Shown piece after piece: positions 51,567 through 59,906 of a stretch of 64,000 nt of DNA. Each line of letters begins with the position of its first letter. Within the stretch, counting starts at the first letter, position 1. The translations under genes and the position numbers were made by a program. The notes under the pieces are model-generated. The model ran no database searches and had not been told where the DNA came from. It saw only the letters and a program-made list of their open reading frames with translations. Origin of the DNA: Caballeronia catudaia (GTDB lineage: Bacteria > Pseudomonadota > Gammaproteobacteria > Burkholderiales > Burkholderiaceae); contig NZ_FCOF02000001.1 in NCBI RefSeq assembly GCF_001544755.2, forward strand, positions 62,001-126,000, in the 5' to 3' direction.

Positions 51567-52103
51567 CTACTGCGGCGTGAGCGGCGTCGCCGATTGACCC
51601 GGCTGGCTTTCCAGATTGAGCGGCGCGGGTTGATCGAGCGGGCTGACCTGCACGCCGTCCGGCGCTGGCGCGGCTTGCGGCGTCGCCGTTTTGCGAAGAC
51701 CCGGACCGTTGCGCACGAACTGCTTGAAGTCCGCGCCCGCCTGCCACGGATTCGGCTCGCAGCCGAGCGGGTTGTCGCAGTGCGCCGCGAAGCCGACGGT
51801 CGCGGTGCCTTCGTTGGTCGGCGTCTTCGTGATCTGATAAGCAAGCGCGCGCTTGCCGCTCGACGGCCCCGCCGTCTGAATGATCGAATCCGTGATGGTC
51901 TGGAGCTTGTACTCCGAGTGGTTCGTCACCCACACCTGGGCGCGCGCCCACCATGCGTCGCATTCCGCCTTGCTCATGCAGGTGAGCGGCGCGGTGGCCT
52001 GCTCCATCACCGTGCTGCTGACCTGGTCCTGCGCCGCGCAGCCAGCCAGCAGTACGAGCGACGCGGCCCCCAGCGCGGCCGCGCCGAAGAACTTCTTTTC
52101 CAT
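51567..52103 (-). CDS. Putative lipoprotein, unknown function
   Basis: This 178-residue protein has a lipoprotein signal (ALGAASLVLLAGC, Cys22). The mature part has four further cysteines (PLTCMSKAECDAWW and AAHCDNPLGCEPNP) that may form two disulfides. The C-terminus is Pro/Ala/Gln-rich and probably disordered. I do not recognise a named family; it resembles small outer-membrane lipoproteins of Burkholderia. The start at 52103 is preceded by GGGGGTG. Confidence 0.7.
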   Translation of the reverse strand: MEKKFFGAAALGAASLVLLAGCAAQDQVSSTVMEQATAPLTCMSKAECDAWWARAQVWVTNHSEYKLQTITDSIIQTAGPSSGKRALAYQITKTPTNEGTATVGFAAHCDNPLGCEPNPWQAGADFKQFVRNGPGLRKTATPQAAPAPDGVQVSPLDQPAPLNLESQPGQSATPLTPQ

Positions 52104-52193
52104 TGCACCCCCGATCGTCGAAAAAACTCGGCGACATTTTGACCTGTATGGCCGGGCGATGTTGCCGTGCGTTTCCCTCTGTTGCACAACCGG

Positions 52194-52226
52194 AAAACCT
52201 TACCGCGCGCGATGAGGGCGGCAAGG
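52194..52226 (-). terminator. Probable terminator of gshA
   Basis: CCTTACCGC (52198-52206) pairs with GCGGCAAGG (52218-52226) with one A-C mismatch. On the minus strand it is followed by TTTT. It lies 12 bp beyond the gshA stop codon. Confidence 0.6.
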
Positions 52227-52237
52227 AAAAATCTGCT

Positions 52238-53857
52238 TCAGGCGTTCGCGGCGTTGAGCTTGAACGTCTGATACGCGGCAACGAACGCATCGAACGTTTC
52301 GGTGTCGCTGCTTTCGACCACGGTCTGCTCGACGATGGATTTTGCCGCGAGCTCGTCCATCGCGCGTTCTTCGTCGACGGAAAGCGGACGTGCGCGGAAA
52401 TTTTCCGCATGGCGTGTGCTGAGCTCGAGCGCGAACTCATCGAAAGACTGATGCTTGTCGCGCATGAGTTGCAGCACGCGGGCCGACGGCGTGAGCGACG
52501 CATCCGCGATGCGCGGACGCAGCGCCGCGAGCGTGCGCGTGTGGTCGTCGTTGCCGTTGAGCGCATCGAGCGTCTTCGCGACGGGCGCGATCGCATCGAA
52601 GAGTTCTTCGGCCCATTGCCGCATCGGCACGCTCATGCCGTCGCGTTGCAGCGCGAGACCCGGCTTGCGGCCTTCCTTCGCCACCGCGCTGAAATTGCCG
52701 TTCGCCTCGATGCTCGCGTCGCGCGGCAACAGCGGGCTGTCTTCGAGCGCGCAATACAGCAGATAGGCATCGAGAAAGCGCGCGGTTTCGAGCGAGATAC
52801 CCGTCGGCTCGAACGGATCGATGTCGAGGCAGCGTACTTCGATGTACTGCACGCCGCGCTCGGCCAGCGCGTGCAGCGGACGTTCGCCCGACTGCGTGAT
52901 GCGCTTCGGGCGGATCGTCGAGTAGAACTCGTTTTCGATCTGCAGGACGTTGGTGTTGATCTGCACCCATTCGCCGTCGCGCTTCGTGCCGATCGCTTCG
53001 TAGGGCGCGTATGGCTGGCTCACTGCTTTGGCGAGGACATCGACATAGGCGTCGAGATTGTCGTAGCTCGGCAGCAGATCCGCCTGCGCCGGATTGTTCG
53101 TGTAGCCGAGATCGCTCATGCGCAGGCTGGTTGCGTGCGGCAGGTAGAACGTGTCGGCATCGAACGTTTCCAGATGATGCGACTTGCCTTCGACAAAGCG
53201 CTTGTTCAGCGCCGGCGATGCGCCAAACAGATACATCAGCAGCCAGCTCGTGCGGCGGAAATTGCGGACCAGCGCGAAGTAACGTTCGGACTGGAAATCT
53301 TGCGCGGACAGCGTGCTCGTCTTGTCGAGCGCCTGCCACGCGCGCCATACCGCTTCGTTCAGCGAATAGTTGTAGTGGATGCCCGCGATGCACTGCATCG
53401 TGCGGCCATAACGCAGTGCAAGCCCGCGCCGGTACACCGTCTTCAGCGTGCCGATGTTCGATGTGCCGTAATAACCCAACGGGATCTCGTCCTCGGGCGG
53501 CAGCGAATTGGGCATCGAGTTGTTCCACAGCAACTCGTCGCCCATGTGCGCGTAGGCGAAGCGATGCAGCGTGTCGAGCGATTCGAGCGTGAGCGCTACA
53601 TCCGGTTCGGCGGGCGTGATGAGTTCGACGAGCGCCTCGGAGTAATCGGTCGTGATGAGCGGATGCGTGAGCGCCGATCCGAACGCGCGCGGATGCGGCG
53701 TCATCGCGAGCGTGCCTCGCGGCGTCACGCGCAAGCTTTCTTTTTCGATGCCGCGCAAGCCTTGGCGCAACGCGTCGGCGTGCGGGCCGGACGCGAGCGC
53801 GGCAAGCCTGCGCTCGAAAGCGCCGGCCTTGGGGTGAGCGGGATTCTTGTTTGACAT
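52238..53857 (-). CDS. gshA: Glutamate-cysteine ligase GshA (gammaproteobacterial type)
   Basis: GshA makes gamma-glutamylcysteine, the first and rate-limiting step of glutathione synthesis. The 539-residue protein shows LRGIEKESLRV near residue 34, FGSALTHPLITTDYSEALVE, MGDELLWNNSMP, YGTSNIGTLKTVYRRGL and IAGIHYNYSL, all E. coli GshA hallmarks. The length is slightly above E. coli's 518. No clear ribosome site is seen before the ATG. It stands alone, with a 217-bp spacer (53858-54074) to ada upstream, in which I see nothing notable. Confidence 0.95.
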   Translation of the reverse strand: MSNKNPAHPKAGAFERRLAALASGPHADALRQGLRGIEKESLRVTPRGTLAMTPHPRAFGSALTHPLITTDYSEALVELITPAEPDVALTLESLDTLHRFAYAHMGDELLWNNSMPNSLPPEDEIPLGYYGTSNIGTLKTVYRRGLALRYGRTMQCIAGIHYNYSLNEAVWRAWQALDKTSTLSAQDFQSERYFALVRNFRRTSWLLMYLFGASPALNKRFVEGKSHHLETFDADTFYLPHATSLRMSDLGYTNNPAQADLLPSYDNLDAYVDVLAKAVSQPYAPYEAIGTKRDGEWVQINTNVLQIENEFYSTIRPKRITQSGERPLHALAERGVQYIEVRCLDIDPFEPTGISLETARFLDAYLLYCALEDSPLLPRDASIEANGNFSAVAKEGRKPGLALQRDGMSVPMRQWAEELFDAIAPVAKTLDALNGNDDHTRTLAALRPRIADASLTPSARVLQLMRDKHQSFDEFALELSTRHAENFRARPLSVDEERAMDELAAKSIVEQTVVESSDTETFDAFVAAYQTFKLNAANA

Positions 53858-54074
53858 TGAAGCGTTCTGCGAGGAGCGCGAGCGGTGTGCGCGCGGCCGT
53901 ATTTTAGGGTAGCGGGCACTTTAACATTTCGGTGTCAGGCGCGCTTGAGCCCAGAATCCGCAAGGCTTTGCCGGTTTTTCGGAAGGTCTGTACGGAGCCG
54001 GTGTGAACGGCCCGCGAGGTGTTGAAAGCGCCCGCGCGTCAGGGCGACGGCGAGCGCATCGGGCCTTGCGCGAT

Positions 54075-55157
54075 TTACGCGACCTTGTCGGATTCGCGAT
54101 GCGCGCGCTCGGTTTCGAGCAAGACTTCCTTGCGCGGCGCGCCCCAGCGATAGCCTGCGATCGCGCCGTCCTTGCCGATCACGCGATGACACGGAATCGC
54201 GAGCGCCACCGGATTCGATGCACACGCATTCGCGACCGCCCGCACCGCGCGCGGCGAGCCGAGCGCTTCGGCGATCTCCGTGTAACTGCGCGTCTGACCA
54301 TAAGGGATGCGCCGCAATGCGTCCCACACGCGCCGCTGAAACGCGGTCGCGCCGATGTCGAGCGGCAAGTCGACGCGCTCGCGCGTGCCTTGCAGATACG
54401 CGCGAACCTGCGCGATGAACGGCTCCATCTTCGCGGCATCGTCAACGCGCTTCGCTTGCGCAAAATCGGCGGCGAGCTGTTCGACGAGCGCGCTGGCGTC
54501 ATCGCCGAAAGCGATCTTGCACACGCCCTTGTCCGTCGCCGCGACGAGCACGGCGCCGAGCGGCGTATCCGCGGTGGCGTAGCGCACCGTCAGGCCCGCG
54601 CCCTGGCGTCTGTACTCGGACGGCGTCATGCCCAGTTCGGCGGGCACGGCCTCGTACATGCGCGACGGCGAGCCGAAACCCGCGTCGTGCGTCGCGCGCG
54701 TGACGTCGCGGCCGCGTTGCAACGCGTCGCGCAACACGCCCGCGCGCTGTGCCGCCTGATACTGCCGCGGCGAAATGCCGACGATGCGCGAGAACAGTCG
54801 CTGCAGATGAAACGGGCTCACGTGCACGGCTTCGCTCAGTTGCGCGAGCGTTATGCGTTGCTGCGGATCGGCGTCGAGCACCTTGCATGCGCGCTCGACG
54901 ATCGCCAGTTCGCGCGGCAGGCTCGTCGGCTGGCAGCGCTTGCACGGACGGTATCCGGCTTGTTCCGCGGCGTCGGTCGTCGGAAAGAACTCGACGTTTT
55001 CCCGACGCGGCGCCCGCGACGCGCACGACGGCCTGCAGAACACGCCGGTCGTGCGCACGGCGAAGAAGAAGGCGCCGTCGGCACGCTGGTCGCGTTCGCA
55101 GACGGCCTGCCAGCGGGTTTCATCCGAAGCAAAAACGGGGTTCGATACGGTTCTCAT
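54075..55157 (-). CDS. ada: Ada: methylation-response regulator and O6-alkylguanine-DNA alkyltransferase
   Basis: This 360-residue protein has the three Ada modules. An N-terminal zinc domain carries the methylphosphotriester acceptor (GVFCRPSCASR and RPCKRCQP, four Cys ligands). An AraC-type helix-turn-helix lies at about 85-165 (TLAQLSEAVHVSPFHLQRLF). The C-terminal O6-methylguanine transferase has the acceptor Cys in AIPCHRVIG. All key residues are present. The start at 55157 has GAGGTCG upstream; a start 33 bp earlier adds an unconserved segment. Autoregulation by methylated Ada is expected. Confidence 0.95.
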   Translation of the reverse strand: MRTVSNPVFASDETRWQAVCERDQRADGAFFFAVRTTGVFCRPSCASRAPRRENVEFFPTTDAAEQAGYRPCKRCQPTSLPRELAIVERACKVLDADPQQRITLAQLSEAVHVSPFHLQRLFSRIVGISPRQYQAAQRAGVLRDALQRGRDVTRATHDAGFGSPSRMYEAVPAELGMTPSEYRRQGAGLTVRYATADTPLGAVLVAATDKGVCKIAFGDDASALVEQLAADFAQAKRVDDAAKMEPFIAQVRAYLQGTRERVDLPLDIGATAFQRRVWDALRRIPYGQTRSYTEIAEALGSPRAVRAVANACASNPVALAIPCHRVIGKDGAIAGYRWGAPRKEVLLETERAHRESDKVA

Positions 55158-55311
55158 GACGACCTCGATGGCTCTTGGGTACGGGACCACTGTAGAGCCG
55201 TGCAGATGAGGTTACGCGCCGATTCTTGCGGTGTCATCGGTAGGTCGAATCCGAAAACTGACGCGCAGATACCACAACTCGACGCTATAGGGGTTTTTAC
55301 TAAAATTTCTA

Positions 55312-55340
55312 TTGCGTCGCATCAAGTGCCTGTGTATAGT
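55312..55340 (+). promoter_or_regulatory. Promoter of the anti-SD small RNA
   Basis: TTGCGT (55312-55317) and TATAGT (55335-55340) are exactly 17 bp apart. The predicted start is at about 55346-55348, immediately before the first CTCCTCC. The spacing and the closeness of a terminator 60 bp on support a dedicated small-RNA promoter. Confidence 0.7.
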
Positions 55341-55345
55341 TGGAA

Positions 55346-55407
55346 CTGTCTCCTCCATGTCTCCTCCTGATATGGATTCAGCCCGCCCCACAAGGCGGGC
55401 TTTTTTT
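55346..55407 (+). ncRNA. Candidate small RNA with two anti-Shine-Dalgarno stretches
   Basis: A transcript of about 60 nt is predicted between a good promoter (55312-55340) and a rho-independent terminator. Its first 25 nt contain CTCCTCC (55350-55356) and CTCCTCC (55361-55367), separated by ATGT. Both are complementary to Shine-Dalgarno sequences; the arrangement would mask GGAGGAG and the ATG context of target mRNAs. The terminator is GCCCGCC (55381-55387), a 6-nt loop, GGCGGGC (55394-55400) and seven T. No gene overlaps, and hslU ends 100 bp away in the convergent direction behind its own terminator. Anti-SD small RNAs are known from several proteobacteria; I cannot confirm whether this one has been named. 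Confidence 0.6.
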
Positions 55408-55455
55408 CGTCTGTATTTCGTCTGTATCCAAACCTGTTCCCATTGCGACGGGCGC

Positions 55456-55485
55456 AAAAAAACCGGGCAGCGCGGCCCGGTTTTT
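55456..55485 (-). terminator. Rho-independent terminator of hslVU
   Basis: AAACCGGGC (55460-55468) pairs with GCCCGGTTT (55475-55483) around a 6-nt loop. On the minus strand it is followed by a T-run (A7 at 55456-55462 on the plus strand). It is 22 bp beyond the hslU stop. Confidence 0.9.
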
Positions 55486-55506
55486 CTGTCTCTGAGGCCG
55501 CAGCCG

Positions 55507-56847
55507 TTACAGCACGTAGCGCGAAAGGTCCTCGTCCTGCGCCACCTCGCCGAGCGCGCGGTCCACATACGCCGCGTCGATCCGCACCGGCTGGCCCGCG
55601 TGATTACCCGCCGCGAACGACACTTCCTCAAGCAGCTTCTCGATCACGGTGTACAGGCGCCGCGCGCCGATGTTCTCGGTCTTCTCGTTCACCGAAAACG
55701 CGATTTCCGCCAGACGCCGGATGCCTTCCTCCGCGAAATCGAGCTCGACGTCTTCCGTCGCGAGGAGCGCCTTGTACTGCTTGACGAGGCTCGCGTCGGT
55801 CGCATTCAGGATCGCTTCGAAATCTTCGACCGACAGCGAATCCAGCTCCACGCGAATCGGGAAGCGCCCTTGCAATTCGGGAATCAGATCGCTCGGCTTC
55901 GCGAGATGGAACGCGCCGCTCGCGATGAACAGGATGTGATCGGTCTTGATCATCCCGTACTTCGTGTTGATGGTCGTGCCTTCGACGAGCGGCAGCAGGT
56001 CGCGCTGCACGCCCGCGCGCGACACCTCTGCGCCGCCGGTCTCGCTGCGCGACGCGATCTTGTCGATCTCATCGAGGAACACGATGCCGTTCTGCTCGAC
56101 GTTCTGCACCGCACGGCTCTTGACCTCTTCGTCGTTGAGCATCTTGCCGGCTTCTTCGTCGGTGAGAAGCTTGAGCGCTTCCTTGACCTTCACCTTGCGG
56201 CGCGTCTTCTTGCCGCCGCCGATGTTCGCGAACATCGAGCGAATCTGCTCGGTCATGTCTTCCATGCCCGGCGGCCCCATGATGTCCATGCCGGCTTGCG
56301 GCATTTCCACGTCGAGCTCGATTTCCTTGTCGTCGAGCGCGCCTTCGCGCAGACGCTTGCGGAAAGTCTGACGCGTCGCGTTGTCGCCTTCCGCGGCGCC
56401 TTCGGAAGAAGCGCCAAAACCGACCGGCCGCGCCGTCGGCAGCAGGATATCGAGAATGCGGTCTTCGGCGCGGTCTTCAGCCTTCGTGCGCACTTTCTTC
56501 ATCTCGGATTCGCGCGTCTGCTTGACGGAAATCTCGATCAGATCGCGCACGATGCTGTCGACGTCGCGGCCCACGTAGCCGACTTCCGTGAACTTGGTCG
56601 CTTCAATCTTGATGAACGGCGCATCCGCGAGCTTCGCGAGACGCCGCGCGATCTCTGTCTTGCCGACGCCCGTCGGCCCGATCATCAGAATGTTCTTCGG
56701 CGTGATTTCCTGGCGCAGCGGCTCCGCGACCTGCTGACGGCGCCAGCGGTTGCGCAGCGCGACGGCCACGGCCTTCTTCGCGCGGCCCTGGCCGATGATG
56801 TGCTTGTCCAGTTCGGAGACGATTTCGGAGGGAGTCATGGTTGTCAT
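55507..56847 (-). CDS. hslU: ATPase subunit of the HslVU protease (unfoldase HslU)
   Basis: HslU is the AAA+ unfoldase that feeds substrates into HslV. The 446-residue protein has [21 protein letters not shown] near residue 18, Walker [16 protein letters not shown] near 57 and [17 protein letters not shown]. An I-domain spans about 110-240, and Walker B is [25 protein letters not shown] is the sensor/Arg-finger region. The C-terminus ends SRYVL, the family tail that opens HslV. AAAGGA precedes the ATG at 56847; hslV ends 12 bp upstream. Confidence 0.97.
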   Translation of the reverse strand: MTTMTPSEIVSELDKHIIGQGRAKKAVAVALRNRWRRQQVAEPLRQEITPKNILMIGPTGVGKTEIARRLAKLADAPFIKIEATKFTEVGYVGRDVDSIVRDLIEISVKQTRESEMKKVRTKAEDRAEDRILDILLPTARPVGFGASSEGAAEGDNATRQTFRKRLREGALDDKEIELDVEMPQAGMDIMGPPGMEDMTEQIRSMFANIGGGKKTRRKVKVKEALKLLTDEEAGKMLNDEEVKSRAVQNVEQNGIVFLDEIDKIASRSETGGAEVSRAGVQRDLLPLVEGTTINTKYGMIKTDHILFIASGAFHLAKPSDLIPELQGRFPIRVELDSLSVEDFEAILNATDASLVKQYKALLATEDVELDFAEEGIRRLAEIAFSVNEKTENIGARRLYTVIEKLLEEVSFAAGNHAGQPVRIDAAYVDRALGEVAQDEDLSRYVL

Positions 56848-56859
56848 CGCTTGGGTCCT

Positions 56860-57396
56860 TTACTCGATCGTCTCGATGACGCGATTGTGGTTCGTGTAGA
56901 TGCACATGTCGCCGGCGATGGTGAGCGCCTTCTCGACGATTTCGCGCGGGGAGAGATCCGTGTTCTCGATGAGCGCCTGCGCGGCGGCTTGCGCATACGC
57001 GCCGCCCGAGCCGATCGCGGCGATGCCGTGTTCGGGATCGAGCACGTCGCCGTTGCCGGTGATGACGAGCGTCGTGTCCTTGTCGGCGGTGATCAGCATG
57101 GCCTCGAGCCGGCGCAGCATACGGTCGGTGCGCCAGTCCTTCGCCAGTTCGACGGCGGCGCGCGTCAGATTGCCCTGATGTTTCTCGAGCTTCGCTTCGA
57201 AGCGGTCGAGCAGCGAGAACGCGTCGGCCGTGCCGCCCGCGAAGCCCACCAGCACCTTGCCGCCATAGATGCGGCGCACTTTCTTCGCGCCCCCTTTCAT
57301 GACGATGTTGCCGAGCGTCACCTGACCATCGCCGCCCAGCGCGACTTTGCCGTCGCGGCGCACGGAGACGATGGTCGTGCCGTGAAATTGTTCCAT
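56860..57396 (-). CDS. hslV: Peptidase subunit HslV of the HslVU protease
   Basis: HslV is the proteasome-like threonine protease. The 178-residue precursor begins [20 protein letters not shown]. Cleavage after the short propeptide MEQFHG would expose the catalytic Thr. [32 protein letters not shown] and [16 protein letters not shown] are typical. AAGGAACG precedes the ATG. It is the first gene of the hslVU heat-shock operon; a sigma-32 promoter was not evident. Confidence 0.96.
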   Translation of the reverse strand: MEQFHGTTIVSVRRDGKVALGGDGQVTLGNIVMKGGAKKVRRIYGGKVLVGFAGGTADAFSLLDRFEAKLEKHQGNLTRAAVELAKDWRTDRMLRRLEAMLITADKDTTLVITGNGDVLDPEHGIAAIGSGGAYAQAAAQALIENTDLSPREIVEKALTIAGDMCIYTNHNRVIETIE

Positions 57397-57639
57397 GTGC
57401 GTTCCTTGGATAAACAGACGAAGCGTGGCGATGAACGTCCGCCGCGCAGTCGAGAATTCGGTGGAGTGCACGGCGCGGGGTTCCGCCCGCGCCTCAGGCT
57501 TCGGGCGGACGGCGCCGCGCTCGCGCCAGCCGCGATGATGCATTTGCGGGGCGCGTCCGGTTCATTTTAGGGCGACGGAAGATTTATCAAGGCATATGGC
57601 GTCGATGCGCCGCTTCCGAAACGGAAAAAACGAGGCCAA

Positions 57640-57671
57640 AAAGCAAAAAGCACCCGCTTGTTGGGTGCCTT
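57640..57671 (-). terminator. Rho-independent terminator of dksA
   Basis: AAAGCACCC (57647-57655) pairs with GGGTGCCTT (57663-57671) with one G-T pair, followed on the minus strand by T-rich sequence (TTTTTGCTTTTTGG). It is about 90 bp beyond the dksA stop. Confidence 0.8.
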
Positions 57672-57762
57672 TTCCTCGATGCGACTGCGTATGCGCAACT
57701 TTTCAGCGGCGGCGTCTTCCCCGTGGCGGGCGTTCCCGCAACGACGCCTGCCGGCAGCGAGA

Positions 57763-58179
57763 TCAGTCGCCGAAGAGTTTCTGACGCAGCTCGCGGCGTT
57801 CCTGTGCTTCGAGCGAGAGCGTGGCCGTCGGACGCGCGAGCAAACGCGGAATGCCGATGGGTTCGCCGGTTTCCTCGCACCAGCCGTAATCGCCCGATTC
57901 GATGCGCGCGAGAGACTGCTGCACCTTCTTCAGGAGCTTGCGCTCGCGGTCGCGCGTGCGCAGTTCCAGTGCGTGCTCTTCCTCGATGGTCGCGCGATCC
58001 GCCGGGTCCGGCACGATCACCGTTTCCCGCAGATTTTCGGTCGTCTGGCCGGCATTCTTCAGAATGTCCGCTTGCAACTGCTCGAGCCTGTTCTTGAAGA
58101 AGGCGAGCTGTTCCTCGTTCATGTAATCCTTCTCGCTCATCTTCAGGATTTCGGCTTCGGTCAAGAGTTTCGTTGTCAT
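57763..58179 (-). CDS. dksA: DksA, RNA polymerase-binding ppGpp cofactor (one-cysteine form)
   Basis: DksA binds the RNA polymerase secondary channel and with ppGpp drives the stringent response. The 138-residue protein has the coiled coil with its tip motif DPADRA (residues 58-63) and the globular end YGWCEETGEPIGIPRLLARP. The four zinc cysteines of E. coli DksA are replaced here by Cys101, Thr104, Ser122 and Ala125. It therefore cannot hold zinc in the usual way and resembles the zinc-independent DksA2 type. The ATG has GAAGAAGCAAGCAG upstream. Confidence 0.94.
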   Translation of the reverse strand: MTTKLLTEAEILKMSEKDYMNEEQLAFFKNRLEQLQADILKNAGQTTENLRETVIVPDPADRATIEEEHALELRTRDRERKLLKKVQQSLARIESGDYGWCEETGEPIGIPRLLARPTATLSLEAQERRELRQKLFGD

Positions 58180-58742
58180 CTGCTTGCTTCTTCAATGTAA
58201 GGCGATGTCTTCGCAACGCCTGCACTTGCGTTGCCCGCATGCAGCGCATCGGTATGCCTGGATTGCGCAATACGCCGATGCGGGGCCGAACTCCTCTGGA
58301 AACCGATATTGGATGATGCTCCGGAAAGACCCACGCGTATTTGCATGGTCCGAAATCTCCGGCCCCGGTGCTTTGTCTTGATTTGCCTTCCCCCGGCAAA
58401 TCGAGGCATCGTCCCGACGGGACATCCCTTTACTGACATCCGCTGGCCGGCGTTTGAATGCGCGCCCGGCGGAATTGCCCTTCTCCAGTGGGGCTGTATT
58501 GTAACTGAACCGCAATTTCCGACGAAACCCACGGAAAACCCTGTCAATTCGCGCCGGAATTTCAAAAATATAACGCCTGGACGTGCAAAAAGCGATGTCG
58601 GTTGGTGGTCACGGCTACATACCCGCATCGAAAGTCCGATCGTGAAAAACGCCGCGCGCGAGCTTTTCGCGGCGGCGTTTTCTCCAGATTGCACGACCTC
58701 ATTCCGCGCGAGTCGCACATTCCAAGCGAGATGCGTGCCGGA
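58180..58742. other. 563-bp spacer: dksA leader region and cobW terminator
   Basis: No protein gene is supported. A minus-strand -10-like TACAAT (58498-58503) lies about 320 bp before dksA, without a good -35, which would make a long leader. Hairpins are possible around 58384-58400 and 58411-58425 (TGTCCCG/CGGGACA). An AT-rich patch occurs at about 58560-58575. The end nearest the GTPase gene holds its terminator (58644-58682). Confidence 0.45.
58644..58682 (-). terminator. Rho-independent terminator of the His-rich COG0523 gene
   Basis: AAAACGCCGC (58646-58655) pairs with GCGGCGTTTT (58672-58681) around a 16-nt loop. On the minus strand it is followed by T5. It is about 60 bp past the stop codon at 58743. 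Confidence 0.85.
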
Positions 58743-59798
58743 TCACTTCACGAGGCAGGCGTCGAGTCCGTCGGTGATCAGATCCTTCGGCAGCTCGATG
58801 CCGATGAACACTATCTTGCTGTTCTTCTTCTCGATGGGCATCCACTTGCCGGCGAGATCGCTGCCCATCATTTGATGCACGCCCTGGAACACGACCTTGC
58901 GATCGACGCCCTTCATGAAGAGGACGCCCTTGTAGCGCAGCAGGCGCTCGCCGTAGATCTGCAGAATGCCGCCGAGAAAGTCTTCGAGGCGGTTCGGATC
59001 GAACGGCTTGTCGCTGCGGTACACGAACGACTTGATCTTGTCGTCGTGGTGCGCGTGATGGTGGTGGTGATGGCCGTGCTCGTGATCGTGGCTGTGATCG
59101 TGGCCGCACGTCGAATGATCGTGATCATGGTCGTGCGCGTGATCGTCTTCCGCGAGGAAATCCGGATCGATTTCGAGCTTCGAGTTCAGGTTGAAGCCGC
59201 GCAGATCGAAGATTTCCTTGATGTCCGCATCGCCGAAATTCACGACCTTGATCGCCGCGCGCGGGTTCATGTGCAGCAGGCGATGCTTGAGCGATTCGAG
59301 GTCATCGGCGGAGACGAGATCCGACTTCGTGACGAACAGGCGGTCCGCGAAGCCGACCTGACGCTGCACTACTTCGTGCTGATCGAGCTGCGAATTGGCG
59401 TGTTTCGCGTCGACGAGCGTAATGATCGCGTCGAGCAGGAATTCGTCGGCGACGGTGTTATCCATGAAGAACGTCTGCGCGACCGGGCCCGGATTCGCGA
59501 GGCCGGTCGTTTCGATCACGACCCGGTCGAAAGCGAGCGTGCCCGCCTTCTTGCGATTCGCGAGGTCTTCGAGCGCGCGCGCCAGATCGCCGCGGATCGT
59601 GCAGCAGATGCAGCCGTTGCTCATCTGGATGATCTGCTCGTTCGTCTCCTGCACGAGGATTTCGTTGTCGATGTTCTCTTCGCCGAACTCGTTCTCGATC
59701 ACGGCGATCTTCATGCCGTGCGGCTCGTTCAGGATGCGCTTGAGCAGCGTGGTTTTGCCGCTGCCCAGAAAGCCGGTCAGGATGGTTACGGGAATCAT
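58743..59798 (-). CDS. COG0523 (CobW-like) GTPase metallochaperone with His-rich insert
   Basis: This 351-residue GTPase has Walker A GFLGSGKT (residues 9-16), ENEFGE, the metal-transfer motif GCICC at 62-66, VVIETTGLANPGPVAQTFF, and TKSDLV for guanine binding. A very His-rich stretch (about 236-275: DHAHDHDHDHS, HDHEHGHHHHHHAHHDD) lies before the CobW_C domain. Family members move zinc or other metals to client enzymes; the ligand here is probably zinc, by inference. It is followed by dksA in the same direction with a terminator in between. The start at 59798 (MIPVTILTGF) is family-typical; an in-frame ATG 48 bp upstream is not. Confidence 0.92.
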   Translation of the reverse strand: MIPVTILTGFLGSGKTTLLKRILNEPHGMKIAVIENEFGEENIDNEILVQETNEQIIQMSNGCICCTIRGDLARALEDLANRKKAGTLAFDRVVIETTGLANPGPVAQTFFMDNTVADEFLLDAIITLVDAKHANSQLDQHEVVQRQVGFADRLFVTKSDLVSADDLESLKHRLLHMNPRAAIKVVNFGDADIKEIFDLRGFNLNSKLEIDPDFLAEDDHAHDHDHDHSTCGHDHSHDHEHGHHHHHHAHHDDKIKSFVYRSDKPFDPNRLEDFLGGILQIYGERLLRYKGVLFMKGVDRKVVFQGVHQMMGSDLAGKWMPIEKKNSKIVFIGIELPKDLITDGLDACLVK

Positions 59799-59906
59799 GT
59801 GTCGCCTTTTAAGTTCGGGAACGCGCTGAATCGAACATTGGAACATATTTGCCGGGCCGACGCTTCTTGCGTCCTTCGCCGGCGGATCGCGCCTAGATTG
59901 GGCCGC

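Noticed and set aside
52103..53854. A 583-codon open frame antisense to gshA
   Set aside because: The opposite strand encodes a full GshA with all motifs; the frame lacks any domain.
55312..57570. A 752-codon open frame antisense to hslU and hslV
   Set aside because: It is the mirror of two conserved genes, is Arg/His-rich, and starts within the candidate small RNA; a typical high-GC shadow frame.
58560..58575. AT-rich AAAATATAAC patch as a possible Zur box upstream of dksA
   Set aside because: Only half of a Zur-type palindrome can be matched and it is too far from the start; not supportable.
58231..58875. A 214-codon frame on the plus strand between dksA and the GTPase gene
   Set aside because: It runs across the GTPase terminator and into the 3' end of that gene, has no domain, and its composition is unlike a gene.
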